A DNA stretch of 64,000 nucleotides from Thozetella sp. PMI_491 (Eukaryota > Ascomycota > Sordariomycetes > Chaetosphaeriales > Chaetosphaeriaceae): NCBI GenBank assembly GCA_021432635.1, contig MU270062.1, forward strand, positions 372,001 to 436,000, given 5' to 3'. The notes beneath the pieces were generated by a model, which worked only from the letters and a program-made list of their open reading frames with translations, made no database searches and was not told the DNA's origin. Of the stretch, positions 41,189 through 54,210 are shown piece by piece. Position 1 is the stretch's first letter, and each line of letters opens with the position of its first letter. The position numbers and the translations under genes were made by a program.

Positions 41189-43353
41189 ATGGTGCCATCG
41201 CCCTTGCCCTCGCACCATCTCTCCAGTCCACTTAGGGGCGACGCCATCTCAACCGCCGCTTCGCCCCTCCGCGGCTCGTTTAACCTTAGCTGCCGATCGC
41301 CTGTGCGCCCCTCCTTCGAAGCTGATATTCGGAGGAGTCTTTACCATGCCGCCAGCTCCTCGTTTCTTAAGCCGCCAAGCCTCTTTCCCATAGACGCCGA
41401 GGCACCTAAGCCGCGGCGGACTAACGAGGAGAGCGAAAGTCACCACGGCGACGGCTCGAGTCGATTGTCAGAAGACTCACCAACAGACCAAACATGGTTC
41501 CTGCAGCCACAGAGCCCCGGGCTCCTACCGCTGACCAATTTGCGGGTGGACGAGGGAAAGCTGGGAGTACTATCCGCAATCAACATTATTGTGGGCAAAA
41601 CCGTCGGCGTCGGAGCATACTCGGTCCCCAGCGCCATATTCTCCGGCGTCGGCTCAGTAGGGATGACGTTGCTATTATGGGTCATAGGCAGCTTGATCTC
41701 GTTTTGCGGCCTTGCTGTGTATCTTGTAAGTTGACCCGAGAGGGATGCGTACCTGCATGACAGCCCGTCCCTCCACTTCGCCCTTGCCAAGTCGCTGACC
41801 CGGCGCCACAGGATCTTGGCACAGCCATCCCCCGGAGCGGTGGTGAGAGAGTGTACCTAGAAAGGATATTTCGACGACCGAGGATGCTAGCGACCTGCAT
41901 GTTCATGGCCTACGTTGTCCTCCTAGGCTTCTCGGCCCCCAACGCCATCGTGCTCGGCGAGTACGCCCTGTACGCCTTTGATGCAGAGGTCAACCGATGG
42001 AACGTACGGGCTATTGCCACCGGGACCGTTTCGCTACTGTGCTATGTACACGCGCGCCACCCGAGGTTTGGTCTGCGCCTCATCAACATCCTTGGCGTTG
42101 TGAAGATGCTCATTCTCGTCATCGTCATTGTCTCCGGCGTGGCTGGTGGGCTAATGGGAGTCGGGGCTGATCGCGAGCTTCTCAAGGGGCGAAGATTAGA
42201 CGTCTCTCTCAGCGACGTCGCCCCCCGGAGCACTGCACAGCGCAATTTCAGCGACATCTGGGCCGGCTCGTCCGCTCAGCCCTATGACTACGCCACGGCC
42301 CTACTCAAGGTCATATATTGCTTCCGCGGCTATAGTACCGCCAACCAGGTCTTGTCCGACGTCAAGAACCCCGTACGAACGCTCAAGATCGCCGCACCGA
42401 TCGCGCTAACCTTGGTGTCGCTCGCCTACCTAGCCATCAACGTTGCCTTCTTCTTGGTCGTCGACAAGGACGACTTCAAATCGGCAGGTGTCACCGTCGC
42501 CGGCATTTTCTTCCGAAACGTCTTTGGCCCCGGGATCGGCGCGCATATCTTGCCGTGGTTCGTGATAATCTCCGCTGCCGGCAACATAGCCGCCACAAGC
42601 TTCGCGCAAGCTCGGGTAAACGAAGAGCTTGCCAGGGACGGGCTGTTGCCATGGTCGGGCTTCTGGTCGCCGTCGGACCGGGCATCATCGCCGCAATATA
42701 TCAGTTCCGATATATCCGCCCGGGTTCTTGGAAAGCTCGCTGCCAGGCCAATCCAGGCACCCCCTAGCCGGTCAGGCTCAGGGCAGCTCACAACTCCTTC
42801 ACGGGGTCTTCTCCTCCACTGGCTCGTTTCCGTCCTCGTCATCATACTGCCTCCCCCTGGGCGGATCTATAATTTCCTGGTCGACATTGGTGGTTATCCT
42901 GTGAGCGTTATCAGCGTTGCCGTCTCCGCTGGTTTGTATTACCTACATCGTACGCCCAGCGAGCGGTGGTCGACGCCCTACCGAGCACCCAAACTGGCTG
43001 TGACGCTGTTCGCCGCAAGCAACTGCTTGCTCCTCCTACTCCCATGGATACCACCCATCGGTGGCAAGGCAGAGGATGTCGGCGTCATCTGGTTCGCGTA
43101 CCCGGCTACCTCCTTAGCGGTGCTCGGCAGTGGTGCGGCCTGGTGGCTGTGGTGGTCTCGGTACGGTAACGGAGCACATGGTACCCCGCAAAGCTATCAG
43201 CATATTGAGGGATGGCGGCGGTGGGGCGCAAGCAGAAACGATGCGGCGCTGGATTCTGAGGATGGGGACGAGGATGAGAACCAGGATGAGATGCGCATGC
43301 CTGGGATGGAGATGTCCAAACGCGAGACTCAAAACTCGGACGGCTTTTCATGA
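41189..43353 (+). CDS. Methionine/amino-acid permease (MUP1-like, APC family)
   Basis: Two exons (41189-41725 and 41812-43353; 86-nt intron) encode 692 aa. The first ATG in frame is 41189. About 120 hydrophilic cytosolic residues precede the transporter core, which opens with LGVLSAINIIVGKTVGVGAY. The splice joins LAVYL to DLGTAIPRSGGERVYLE, a family-typical helix 2/3 segment. Eleven to twelve hydrophobic helices can be traced, including TLLLWVIGSLISFCGLAVY and WLVSVLVIILPPPGRIYNFL. The loop between RDGLLPWSGFWSP and the next helix is longer than in MUP1 and may hide an unspliced intron. High-affinity methionine uptake is the likely role; other LAT-type substrates are possible. Confidence 0.85.
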
Positions 43354-43902
43354 ACTTCATGAACGGTGATTAATAGGTAATTGTACGACCAGACGAGATG
43401 GAATGACGCGATAGACACTAGAAGATGTTGGATCATTTGGTCGCCAGAGCATTGCTTCGTCTACTTTGGGGTACAATCGGTTGCAGGAAATGACAGGCAT
43501 GTTAGATACCCAAACAGCAGTATAGGAAATACAAACGTTATAGCATCACGCATGGCACATTAACCCCGGACAAGCAAGTATGAAGCGTCAACGAGACAGC
43601 TGGTTTCATTATTTGGTTGGTAGGGCGGCATCGTGGCATCGTTCTGGCCATCTTCACCTAACCCCCCGCTATCCCTCCCCCTTCCCCCTCCACCCTCAGG
43701 CATCGGTAGGGCGGCACGGCGGCATCGTTCTGGCTGCCGTTGCCTACCCCCCTCCGCCCTCGGTCACCACGACAGGCACGGCGGCATCGTTCTGGCTGCC
43801 GTTGCCTACCCCCTTTCCCCCTCCCCATCCACCTTCGGACGCCGCAGAATGCTAGTCGTCCTCATCCTCGCCGCCGTCCTCGTCCCCGTTCTCCTCCCTC
43901 CC
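43354..43902. other. Intergenic stretch with C-rich repeats
   Basis: This lies between the permease stop and the small gene on the other strand. It contains the short repeat listed next and several CCCCC-rich runs. No gene was seen. Confidence 0.4.
43714..43813. repeat. Short direct repeat, 38 bp at 62-bp spacing
   Basis: A unit starting gcacggcggcatcgttctgg occurs at 43714 and 43776, with a diverged third copy near 43625. C-rich spacers separate the copies. It looks like a non-coding minisatellite. Confidence 0.7.
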
Positions 43903-44707
43903 CTACTCCTTCCCTAGCCTCTGGCGAGCGAGGCGGGCGATCGTGCCGTTGGCCCGAGCGGCCTTGACGTCTCCGTCGGGATTCTGCTTGATCCACGACG
44001 AATTGGCCGAATTGAAGGCCTTGTTGAAGTTTTTGGCCGATATTCCGGCCGGAATCTCTCCCCAGTGGTCGAGATACTTGTAGTTACGACCACGAAGGTG
44101 GTCGTGGTTGCCGGGCACCGAGGCGGGAGCGGCGGCGGCGTTGGTGGCCTGCTGGCCCGATTGGCCAGCCGCAGACATCTCGACGAGCACAAGCTAGACA
44201 GTCTTTGTCAGTTTTGTCACCTAGAATGTCTGAGAAAGGTGTTTCCACACACTTGGCGGTTATCGGCTCGTGAATAAAAGAAATTAAAAGGTGTTGGTTC
44301 TCGTTCGTCTTCGGTGTTGGTCTTGTTTCCGACTTTGACTGTTTGTGTCTGAGAAAAGAAAGAATGAAAATGAGGAAGTTGACAGGGCCGGTACGAAATT
44401 TATCTTTGTAGAAGACTTTGGGAGAGCAGGATGTGACAAGCAGAAACAATGGAAATAATGATTGGACAGTAGAAAACAATAGGGAACAATAGAAGAAAGT
44501 AATGACAATAGAACTCACAGCAGCGTCGAGCTCGGTGAATTCTCCCGGAGAATCACCGGCACCAGAAGCTCGCTGCTGGGCAGCAGCAAGGGCAGCAAGG
44601 AGGGCCAGGCCAGGGGCGGCAGCAAACTGGTCGGTGGTGGTGGTGGTGGGCGTGGAGGGGTTGTCGGCCTCCCCACGGCCCGTCTCGTCGTCTCTGGCAG
44701 GGTTCAT
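43903..44707 (-). CDS. Small hypothetical protein, two exons
   Basis: Exons 44707-44519 and 44193-43903 would join in phase at LDAA/LVLVEMSAAGQ to give 159 aa. The N-terminal half is Ala- and Thr-rich. The C-terminal half looks conserved and ordered: NYKYLDHWGEIPAGISAKNF, NKAFNSANSSWIKQNPDGD, RANGTIARLARQRLG. The 325-nt intron (GTGAGT...CTAG) is long for this genome, so an extra exon may be missing. No known family was recognised. It may act in the nucleus or cytosol; no signal peptide or membrane helix is seen. Confidence 0.55.
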
Positions 44708-45372
44708 GGTCTGCCTTGCCGGTAAGAACGGAAAGTGGTGATGCTGGGGTCGTTCTTGATCTGGAGTTTGACGTCGTCTGAGGAGAGTTCCTAAAGACAG
44801 ATGGAAAGAAAATTCGCCAGCTCTTGTTTCCATCTAGCAGTCTCCTCCTGCGGCCTGAGTGGCCGCATCGTGAACCTGGGACCCGCGTGTAAGTCGGCCA
44901 GTGCACCTGGGTCCGCATTTGGTCTCGGCGTTGGTGTTGACGTCGACATGGTGATGTTGCCGAGCAGACTTAGTGCTATGTGGGGCCAGTCTCTTTCAAG
45001 TGCACTCGGGATTCAGGGGCGCACAATCACTGCTCATATGCGAGCCTGCCTTGGTATAAGGAAAGGTAGTTGATTATATGTTCCATGTTGAAGATGCTTT
45101 AATCAAGGCAGTTACGGTCTACAAAGAGGGCAGTCATAGCTTATATAGCATGAGCTGGGCGGTTGTTTTCCACGGAGCCGGGTGTTGTCCTTTGGATATC
45201 CAACACAGCCTTGTGGTTCACAAACACAAACAGGTCCGGTTGCTACCACAGCATTTTGAAGGGCCCCGAAGCTACAAACATAGGGGCGTACTGGAACAGT
45301 TTTCATCACTTGAAGATGTGGTCTATACGTAATGTCTATCATTATGCACTGAGCCTAGAACCCTGGCCGTAT
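44708..45372. other. Intergenic stretch, nothing seen
   Basis: 665 bases between the small gene and the 3' end of the ankyrin/BTB gene. No coding exon, repeat or RNA gene was recognised. Confidence 0.4.
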
Positions 45373-47496
45373 TCAAGCATCTAGCTTGAGACGATCCAGC
45401 ATCTTATCGATCTTGTCCAGGAGGATCTGGTAGTTGATGGCATCTGCGTCAAACTCATCTTCAACCAACGCTCCGTCTAGCGTGCGCACAGCCCCTTCCG
45501 TATCGCCATCCAATCCCGGAAGCAGAGCTGCACGAACAGCACCGTCTTGCTCCTTTCCGGGTGCGCCCTGAACAGCCGCGTCTGCTCCGAGACCCTCAGC
45601 CGCCGCGATCATCCCCTCCACTAGCTCCGCATTCAGCTCCCCTTGCTCGTCCATCATGTCCTCCATGCCCTCACCATCGAAACGGAGACGGAATCGCTCC
45701 GAGAGATAGTAGCGGATGTCATCGAGCAACTCGATCGTATCAGTCTCCTGCCTTTCCTTCAGACGCGATGCGCTCTCCTGGATGAGTGCGGCAAACTCGT
45801 CCTCATCTATGTAGTACTCGAGCCGGCTGGCGATATACTTGGCGGCGAATTCCTCGAGGCGTTGTACCTTGAGGTCCCAGGCAGCACGGATGACATCGTA
45901 CACATTGATGGGCTCCACCTCGATTTGCTGCTCCGCCTCCTGAGTATCGGCGCCGCCCTTTGAAGCTGCCTGTGTGTGGGTGCGGTCCACGAGCGCGTTG
46001 GATGTGCCGCTGCCGAGAGTACTGATGGCGATGGCGGCCTTTGTCTTGAGCTTATCGAGCAAGAGCATGTCGGCCAAGTACAAAAGCTCCAGAGCAAACT
46101 CCAACGGGCAGTCGGCTTTCTCGGTGTATAAAAAGGTAAGGACAATCTCTAGAACCTCTGGTGTGCAGTCGACCTTGATTATGTGCAGATATTCCAAGTC
46201 CTTGGATTCCAAGAAGTGTCCTGCAAACATGGTCTCGAAGTACGGGCTGCGGATCAGAAAAGCCTTGTGCGCGGGGTAAAGAACAGAACGTTTAGGTTTC
46301 CTCGGTGCCGACGAACCGCCGTTCTGGGAATCTGAGGAGGGACCGATAGGTATGCCGTTGTGAGTCTCAACGACGTCCTCCTCGTCTTCCTCTCCCTCTT
46401 CCTCATCAGCCCTGAGGAGAACATTGGCGAATATGGCATTGTCGTGCGGCCACTTGACCTCGTTAGCTTTCCTCGATTCCACGTGCATCTTGTGCTTCAG
46501 CACCGTATCTCTGAAGAACCCATCCACCTGAGTTTGCGCGCGCTGCACCTCGTCCTGGTGGCGCTGGCGTGCCAGGCGCCGATCGTTCATGGACAAGACA
46601 GCCTCCCAGAGCTTATCCAGTTCTAGCTGCTTGCAGAGCTTGTCGATTCCTTTGAACACTTCCTCCTCGGTCACGGTACTCCGAGGATCCACGACATCTC
46701 GTGGGAGCTCGCCAAGGTAGAGATAGCGGAGGACCACCCGGAAGGACTCGACCGGGATCGCGTGAGAGAGCTTCCATGTCGGCAGATCCGGGGCATCGGC
46801 AAATTTGCGCCGGAAATACGGCGACCGGGACGAGAGGAGGAACTTGTGGAGCTCGAAAGCCTCGGACTCCGCCTGGAGAGAGATGTCGGCTGTCTTCGGG
46901 ACCTGGCGCGTCAGGAGCGACGTGATGTGAGTCGACCAGGGCTGCAGCGGGTCCGCCGTCTTTGAATAGTCGTAGCTCAAGAGGAGATTACGGATCTTAT
47001 TGTTAAGGGCGTTATATACGGCTCGCTCCCTCTCGAACGACTCGGGGTCGGCTAATGCGCCTGAGAGGAGGTTAGATTAAGGTTGATGGCATCTTGGGGC
47101 AGTTCCACATACCCGATTCCAAGAGCAGCTGGACCAGCTCATAGTGGCCACACAAGCTGGCCTAGATGGAGAAAATAGTCAGTGGACATGTGGAGAGCTA
47201 ATCGCGAACCTATAACATGAGCCGCGGCAGGTAGGCGCGAGAAAAGATCGGGAAAGAGAGGAAGCGCCACGCACAATGATAAGGGGAGTGTAGTCGAAAT
47301 CATCCTTGCCGTTAATGTTGACTCCGGCATTGATCAGCTCCTGGCATTTCTTCAGGTCTCCAAACCGGCAGGCATCAATGAAATCTTTGAACTGCTGACT
47401 CAGGTCGAGGGGGTGCTCGTTGCGAAGGACGCCGCTCTGGATGAGCAGGTTATCATCCTTGAGCTTCGCCTCAAGTTCGTCCTTTCTTAGCACCAT
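45373..47496 (-). CDS. Ankyrin and double BTB/POZ domain protein (ABTB1-like)
   Basis: Three exons (47496-47275, 47161-47113, 47060-45373) give 652 aa. The N terminus has one to two ankyrin repeats (FIDACRFGDLKKCQELINAG, then GHYELVQLLLESG made by the small middle exon). Two BTB domains follow: ELHKFLLSSRSPYFRRKFAD near residue 165 and YPAHKAFLIRSPYFETMFAG near 355. This order matches ankyrin/BTB proteins such as ABTB1/BPOZ, which act as adaptors for Cul3 ubiquitin ligases or with elongation factor 1A in yeast-type systems. The C-terminal 150 residues are acidic and helical. It shares a divergent promoter with the NIMA kinase gene. Confidence 0.85.
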
Positions 47497-48189
47497 CTTA
47501 AGAGGTTTTTAAGCATATTTACAAAAAGCGATGCGAAAAGAATGAGACAGGGAATTTCTAAGGCGTTCTATTCATATATGTTGCGAGGAAGGAAGCAGCA
47601 TGTTCAGGGCGACAGATCTCTCATGCCTCGAGATTCGAAGTGGCGGTTGACGACGGAGTTATCAGCGCAAAAGCCCGGGCCAATGATGCATGGATGTAGT
47701 GCCCCGCGGCGGGGCCCCTTGACCTGCCGCAGGTGCGTCACGACAGAGCGAGCCCAATCAACTACGGAGTAAAAATTTGGCGTTAGTCTGGGCCGGGCCG
47801 AGTGAGTAGTGGGAACTGGCCCGGCCTCATATTTTGCCGAATCCGCAATTTTGGGGCACCTGCGAAAAGGCCCCGCTCACCGAGGTGTGTAAAGTGGGTC
47901 GGTTGCGGGGCGCAAGGGTTGACGGCACAGCGTTGCTCCGCAACGCTTAGCGTGTTGACTGGATCCCGGTCTACGGATGCGTCCCCATCATTTTTTGGAG
48001 ACGCCGTTGCTCCCGACCAGAGCTCGCATGCACCATCTTTCAAACCACCAGCGCGACACGATACTAACAACAACAGGAATCCCTTTGTCTCTTTTGTTGC
48101 GTGCCTGATTCTTTATGGCTTGCGAAGCTCTTCATTGACCCCCCTTTTCTGACGACTTCCAAGACTATTGACACGGAAGAATCGTCACC
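47497..48189. promoter_or_regulatory. Divergent promoter of ankyrin/BTB and NIMA genes
   Basis: 693 bases between two start codons facing apart. No specific motif was identified and no extra gene is seen. Confidence 0.4.
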
Positions 48190-50626
48190 ATGCCCGAGAG
48201 CGACCAGTACGAGGTCCTCGAGAAGATCGGTGAGTCGCTCTCCTTGTTTTCTGTGTCGCCCTGGACTCGTGATCCAAATGCGAGTGCAGCGCTTGCGGCA
48301 CCCTCTGCACTGCGCAGTCCTTCCAGTCGTCCGCCCTGCTAACCGCATCACTCCCATAGGCCATGGCTCCTTTGGAGTCATCCGCAAGGTGCGCCGGCGG
48401 ACCGATAGCATGATCCTCTGCCGCAAGGAGATCAGCTACCTCAAGATGTCCCAGAAGGAGCGTGAGCAGCTCCACGCCGAATTCCAGATCTTGTCGACCC
48501 TCAGCCATCCAAACATCGTTGGCTATTACCACCGAGAGCACCTGAAGGCCACCCAGGATTTGCATTTGTACATGGAGTACTGCGGAAACGGCGACCTAGG
48601 TAGGGTCATCCGAAACCTCACCGAGAAGAACCAATATGCAGAGGAGGCCTTTGTTTGGAGCACGTTTTCACAACTTGTCACCGCTCTCTATCGGTGCCAC
48701 TACGGCGTTGATCCGCCGGAGGTTGGGAAGACTGTCCTGGGTCTTGGCGCAACAGCCAAGCCCAAGGCTCCCACAGGCGGAATGACCATCTTGCACCGTG
48801 ACCTGAAGCCTGAGAATGGTAAGCTCCCGTCCCTCTTTCCCCCGGGATCGCCATGACGCGCTTCTAACTGGTGGTTTCCAGTATTTCTCGGCGAGGACAA
48901 CTCGGTCAAGCTTGGCGATTTCGGTCTGTCCAAGGTCATGGCGTCTCACGATTTCGCGTCCACGTATGTTGGTACGCCGTTCTACATGTCCCCCGAGATC
49001 TGCGCGGCGGAAAAGTACACCCTCAAGTCAGACATTTGGTCTTTGGGCTGCATCATCTACGAGCTGTGCTCGCGCGAGCCGCCCTTCAATGCCAAGTCTC
49101 ACTTCCAGCTGGTGCAAAAGATCAAGGAGGGAAAGATTGCGCCTCTCCCCGCCATCTACTCCCAAGAACTCATGGGAGTCATCAAGGACTGCCTCCGCGT
49201 CAACCCCGACCGGCGGCCCGACACGGCGGCTCTCCTCAATCTTCCTATTGTGCGCCTGATGCGCAAGGAGAAGGAAGTTGTCGACTTTGGCAAGATATTG
49301 AAGAGCAAAGAAGATTCGCTGGAGAAGCGGCTGCGCAAAGCGCAAGAGGACCACGAGCGGTCCAAGGTTATGATGCGTGCCGAGATTGACAACCAGCTCC
49401 GCCGGGAGTGGGAGGTCAAGGCGCGCCTCGAGATCGATCGCCATGTACAGCGTGAGATTGAGGAGCTACAGAAGAAGTTCGAGCAGGAAGTCCTGGCCCG
49501 GGTGAAGGCCGAGCTCGAGAGCCACAAGAAGACGGTGACATTCAACGACCAGAACCGGGAGTTTTCATCATCCAGCTCGAAGTCGGACTTCCCAAGCTCG
49601 TTCCCCAACTCATCAATCGGCACCACCAGCGCTGATGGCGAGTTTCCCTCCACCACAGACATCACTGATATATCAGACGACGGTCGGGACCAGCCAGTTG
49701 AGGTCATTAAGAAGACGCGCAATCCTCTCGACCGGGCGCAGACAATGTTTGTAGCAGTATCCAACTCACCCATGGATGTCGACTTGCGATCCCCGTCGCC
49801 TATTCAAATCTCTAGCCTGTCACTTTCTCCCCGCCGCAATGGCGCCACCAAGGCCCCATCCGCTAACACGGACAACATCTTCACCGCCAACACTCAGTCC
49901 GGCTCTCAGTGGGATGAGCTTCGCGATAACTCTATGGACATGAACTCGGACTCGGACGACGACATGCCCATCCCCTCGCCGACGCGCAACGTCAGGTCGG
50001 TCAAGAACCCATTCACCTCCAAGACCCGCCCCAACCTTCTTGCCCAGAAAACGACGGGCAACATCCACTTCATTTCTAAGCAGACCGGTCTGCCCGTTAT
50101 GATGAACACGAAGACCTCCAGCCAGGAGCTCCAGGGCTTGAACCAGACGCAGGCCGCTCAGGGCGGCATCCGCCGTACTCCCAGCAACCGCGCTCTCCAG
50201 GAGCGCTCCGGCAGCCCGAACCGCCGGCTGTCCAAGATCCCTTCAGCCGCCAACCTGCACCACAACTCCAGCGGCAGCGAGGGCGGCCCCGTACCAGGAA
50301 CCCGCAAGTCCTCACTCACTAAACCCGGAGACGCTGCCCAGCAGCAGCAACAGCAGCAGCAGCAAGCCTCCGCCAACAAGGGCGCCGCCAAGACCACCTT
50401 CATCCGCGGACGCACCCTCGTCGAGCTGCAACAGGCTCGCGCGGGCGGCCGCCCTGCCAGCGCCGTCGAGCCCGGCACCAACATCAACACCAGCCCCAAG
50501 CGCCCATTCCGGGAACACGCGGCCGCCGGCAACCGCGGCACGGCCAGCGAGCCCGCAGCTGTGTGGGACCCCGAGCGGGACGAGATGCCAAGCCCGTTCC
50601 TCGTGCGACGCAAGATGGAGCGGTGA
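48190..50626 (+). CDS. nimA: NIMA-type mitotic protein kinase
   Basis: Three exons (48190-48229, 48360-48818, 48882-50626) encode 747 aa. NIMA kinases drive entry into mitosis. The start MPESDQYEVLEKIG is joined by the first splice to HGSFGVIRKVRRRTD, the ATP loop. The catalytic Lys is in ILCRKEISY. The catalytic loop HRDLKPEN is split by the second intron, DFGLSK starts the activation loop, and ASTYVGTPFYMSPEICAAEKY follows, very close to Aspergillus NIMA as I remember it. A coiled coil (about residues 270-370, REWEVKARLEIDRHVQ) comes next, then a long basic, Ser/Pro-rich tail with a run of Gln near 50341-50363. The insert between ALYRCHYGVDPPEVG and the catalytic loop is also found in NIMA. 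Confidence 0.95.
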
Positions 50627-51136
50627 ATGTCTTGCTTGGCTGGGAATTTAATTAGGCCCGGATAGCTATTGCTAAGCTATCGTGTAGTTATTAGGGGTGT
50701 CTTGACTTGGAAGGGTCCTGAGCGAGAAGAGATGCCCCGTGCGCATCTTTTGGCGCTGCATCTGGGGGCGGCCAGGACTTGGTCAGGAATTGCAGGAGAC
50801 GGCGTGACGCGAAACGTGCTTGTTGAGGATTTAACGGAGTCTGCATAGCAGTTGCTAGCCTTTCATGTGTCGCTGGGGAATACCCTGGTGATGGGAGCGG
50901 AGCCCACGGGAAATGATTCATGTAAATAGGTAGCGGTCAGGCTTGTCTTGCATTCGGATCATGGTCGTCACAACTCGGTAGATTCGGCACCTACTTTTTT
51001 TCTTTTACAAACAAAAAATACCATCTTGACATAAGCAATATTTCCTCTTCCTCCTCTATTGGCCATGAGACTGCGACTTGCTTGATGCCAGTATTGTGTC
51101 TACCCTGGCCGGCCGTACGAGGTCGTCCCCCAGCTA
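50627..51136. other. Convergent intergenic stretch
   Basis: 510 bases between the kinase and monooxygenase 3' ends, with a T-rich tract near 50995-51017. No gene was seen. Confidence 0.4.
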
Positions 51137-53042
51137 TCAGACACAGAAAGTGTCAAAAAAGCTCTCGAGATCCCTCACAGCGTCTAGACCGACTGTGAGC
51201 GCGAGGATGCCGTCGGGCCGGATCACCGCGACACCACCAACGTCCCACGAGATCCCGTAACGCAAGTGAGTGTAGCCATCGACATCAAAGAATAGGCGCC
51301 CAATCGCAGGGCCACCAAGGGCAACCCAGGCGCTCCCGGCCGGGCTCGCAGAAAGAGTAAAAAGATTCAGCATATTCTTTCGCTTGTGGACGAGACCTCC
51401 CTTGGTCTCCAATGCTTCCCGGAGTGCGTTGATCCTCTCCTTCGTCTCAGACGGATATCCCGCAAAGACTAAAATGCTCCAGCGTCCAAGCCCACTTGCT
51501 CGAGTAGCCTCGTGGAGACGAAAGGGAACCCTAAGACCAGGCCTGCGGATCAGGGTGTCCGGGATACGAGACCCAGGATGCAAGCAGCCGACCTGGGCAT
51601 CCCCGACGATAGCCGAGGCGCCATACGAGATGCCGAAGCCCGTGCCGAACGCCGCATTCTCTTTCCAAATTCGCTGCACGACCTCGTTGATGTTCGCTTC
51701 GGGTCCGCCGTACTTGGGCGGTATGGTGCCCGACATGGCCGCAGCCGCATCTTGGTCGATCTCGATGAGCTTCTGCGCGACGGGCCGCCGCTCGGCATCG
51801 TAGGTCTCGAGGAGACACGGGCGGTACCAGCCGCGGATCACGCCAGCAAGCTTCCAGGAAAGGTTCGTTGCGTCGTGGACCCCGGTGTTCATCCCCTGTG
51901 CGAAGGCGGACGAGTGCGTGTGCGCGGCGTCACCGGCTAGCAGTACAAATTCGCTATGTTGCATAGTTGCGGCTACTTTTTGCTTGATGCTATAGAGCGT
52001 GAACCTGCATCACATCAGTGAGCTTCCACCTGACGAAGAATAATACCCTTCAGAGATAGAACCTACCAATCCACACGCTCCACCTCCAGTTTAAACGGCT
52101 TCATCGCCTCGATAGACTCTTCAACGGCTTGCTCTTCGGTCACGCCGTGGCGATACTTCTCTCGGAGGGCTGGCGAGAGGGTTAACCCAACGCGATGCAT
52201 GTCCCTGTTGAGCTTCTGGTACAGCATGCTGCCGTGGCTCTTCGTCTCGACGGCGGTGACGCCGAGGTCTGCATCGGGTAGGTCAGTCTTGAACTTGCCG
52301 TCGACGCGAATCCATTGATATTCCGTCTCAGAGCCCTGCATGGCGATCCCAGCACGTTGTCGAACTGTAGATTGACCCCCGTCAGCCCCCACAATGTACT
52401 TGCTAGAAACACAAGATTTAGTCACAACACCCTGCCAAGTAGATCGCGGCTCTTCCGGGGGGTATACCATCGGATAGATTTCTTCTCTCCGGAGCCCCGA
52501 TGCTCGATCTTCGCTGTCAAGTTGTAGTCGTCCGATTGGGATGAATCCAGGGTAAAATCAACCAGCGCCCAGCCGAACCATACTTTCTTGCCGAAGTCAG
52601 TGGCATACTTGGTATAGAAAATGTCCTCCGAGTTCGACTGCCTGATGCTGAGAGCATATTCGTGAAAGGTGTCGGGCAACCCCACGTTAATGGAAACAGG
52701 GCGATTGGTTACGCGGCGACCGTTGTTCCAGTTGAATCCTGGGACTGCGATGAAACCTTCTTGGGTCATAGGATCCGCCAGGTCGAGTTGCTCGAGAAGC
52801 TCGATAGAGCGGGAGTAGAGAAACGAGGCGCGGCCGCGGGAGGCCTGGGCCGCACGTTCCCTTTTTTCTTAATGATGATTAGATCAAAAGGGTGTCTTCT
52901 GGAAATCGCAGGAGTGAATAAGTGGACTAGACATACCCAAGATGATGGTGTCAACACCTTGCTGAGCGAGCCCCAAGGCTGTGAGCAAGCCTACGGGGCC
53001 GGCGCCACAGACCAGAACGTCTGTTTCTTCGAGGGTCGCCAT
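51137..53042 (-). CDS. FAD-dependent aromatic monooxygenase (phenol hydroxylase-like)
   Basis: Four exons (53042-52937, 52867-52468, 52402-52067, 52004-51137) encode 569 aa. The family hydroxylates aromatic rings using NAD(P)H and oxygen. The N-terminal Rossmann fold is VLVCGAGPVGLLTALGLAQQ. The splice to EKRERAAQASRGRASFLYSR fits the family. The second motif is KYIVGADGGQSTVRQRAG, and the third, FVLLAGDAAHTHSSAFAQG, binds the FAD ribityl chain. A C-terminal thioredoxin-like part (GRWSILVFAGY, then RPDGILALTVG) is typical of the phenol 2-monooxygenase branch. No signal peptide or membrane helix is present. It stands alone, about 26 kb from the PKS, so it could serve aromatic catabolism. Confidence 0.88.
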
Positions 53043-54210
53043 CGGTATCACAGCTCGTATGGTGCGGCAAGGCTATGTCTATCGCCTGCTTGCCTGCTGG
53101 CTACTACCTCCTTCAAGTTTAAGTTCCTGGGAACTGGGCAAGGCCTCATTTAAGTATGTTCACTAGTAGATGGCAACCATCTGCAGGTAGGGTGGCATCG
53201 AGATGAACTGTCCTAGCTGCATGGCCCTTCTGTCGGATAGACGGTAAGTTCCCAAAGTGTGACTCTTGTTCAACCTGCTGCCAATGGCCTTTATAACCAT
53301 GTGTACTGTACTTCTCATATACGAGCTTCGACTACTTAGCTCCCAACCAATCGGCCGGTAGTTTCGGGGTAGGCTTGGCGGACGCCGGGCCTTTCGGCGC
53401 GGTACCGATCGTTCGGTACTCAGGCACTAGCCTACTCGAGTGATAGACGGGTCATAGCGCTGAGAATCTCAAACTTACGCCATATTCAGTATCTAGGGAG
53501 CCCAAACTAACTTCAAACCTCGGCCGCAGCGACTGCGGACTCGACGATTGTGGTGTACGTATTATCTAGCATTTTGGAGCAACCCGATGCATCTTGACTC
53601 GATCTATGGCCACTTTTCCGAGTGAACGGGGATATCTGACCGCTTGCACTTCTCTCCAACGTTTCGGTCCGCTGAGGGCGACTGGTTCCATTCTAAAGAC
53701 AAAGTGCCTCAAGTGCCTCAAGAAGCATTACCAGGACTTTTTAGAGCATTTTTTGAGGCCCCTCTGTCTCGGGATTTGTCGGTCCAACACACTTTCGATG
53801 GACATCTACAGACTCAAATGACTTGCTGAGGTAGGCGACCTGCCTCGAATTTAGCAGACGTGCTCTTCGTAACGAGCCAAGCAGAACCTTACGTAACTTG
53901 ATGAGTCGAACAGAGTCGAGGAATATGCCTTGCAAGTACCTTGCAAGCGAGCAGTAACTTCGCCACCCCATACCAGAGTTAGCGCTATGTGCAGAGTGGT
54001 CGCCAAGAGCATACTATCTTAGTCGGGGTAACCTGCTGATCGCCAAGCTCATCCTATTCCAATCCCTACCAAGTATATCTCTAATAGATAGCCAGTCGAA
54101 GGTAGTTCAATTCCACTTCCTCAACAACCCACTTTCCTCTCCTTAGCTCCGGACAGCGCTGAATGATCTGCAGAACACGTTGGAATCACAACACGAGAAT
54201 CGTTGACAAG
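53043..54210. other. Intergenic stretch, nothing seen
   Basis: About 1.2 kb upstream of the monooxygenase gene and of a small gene. Only short frames without motifs occur. Confidence 0.4.
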
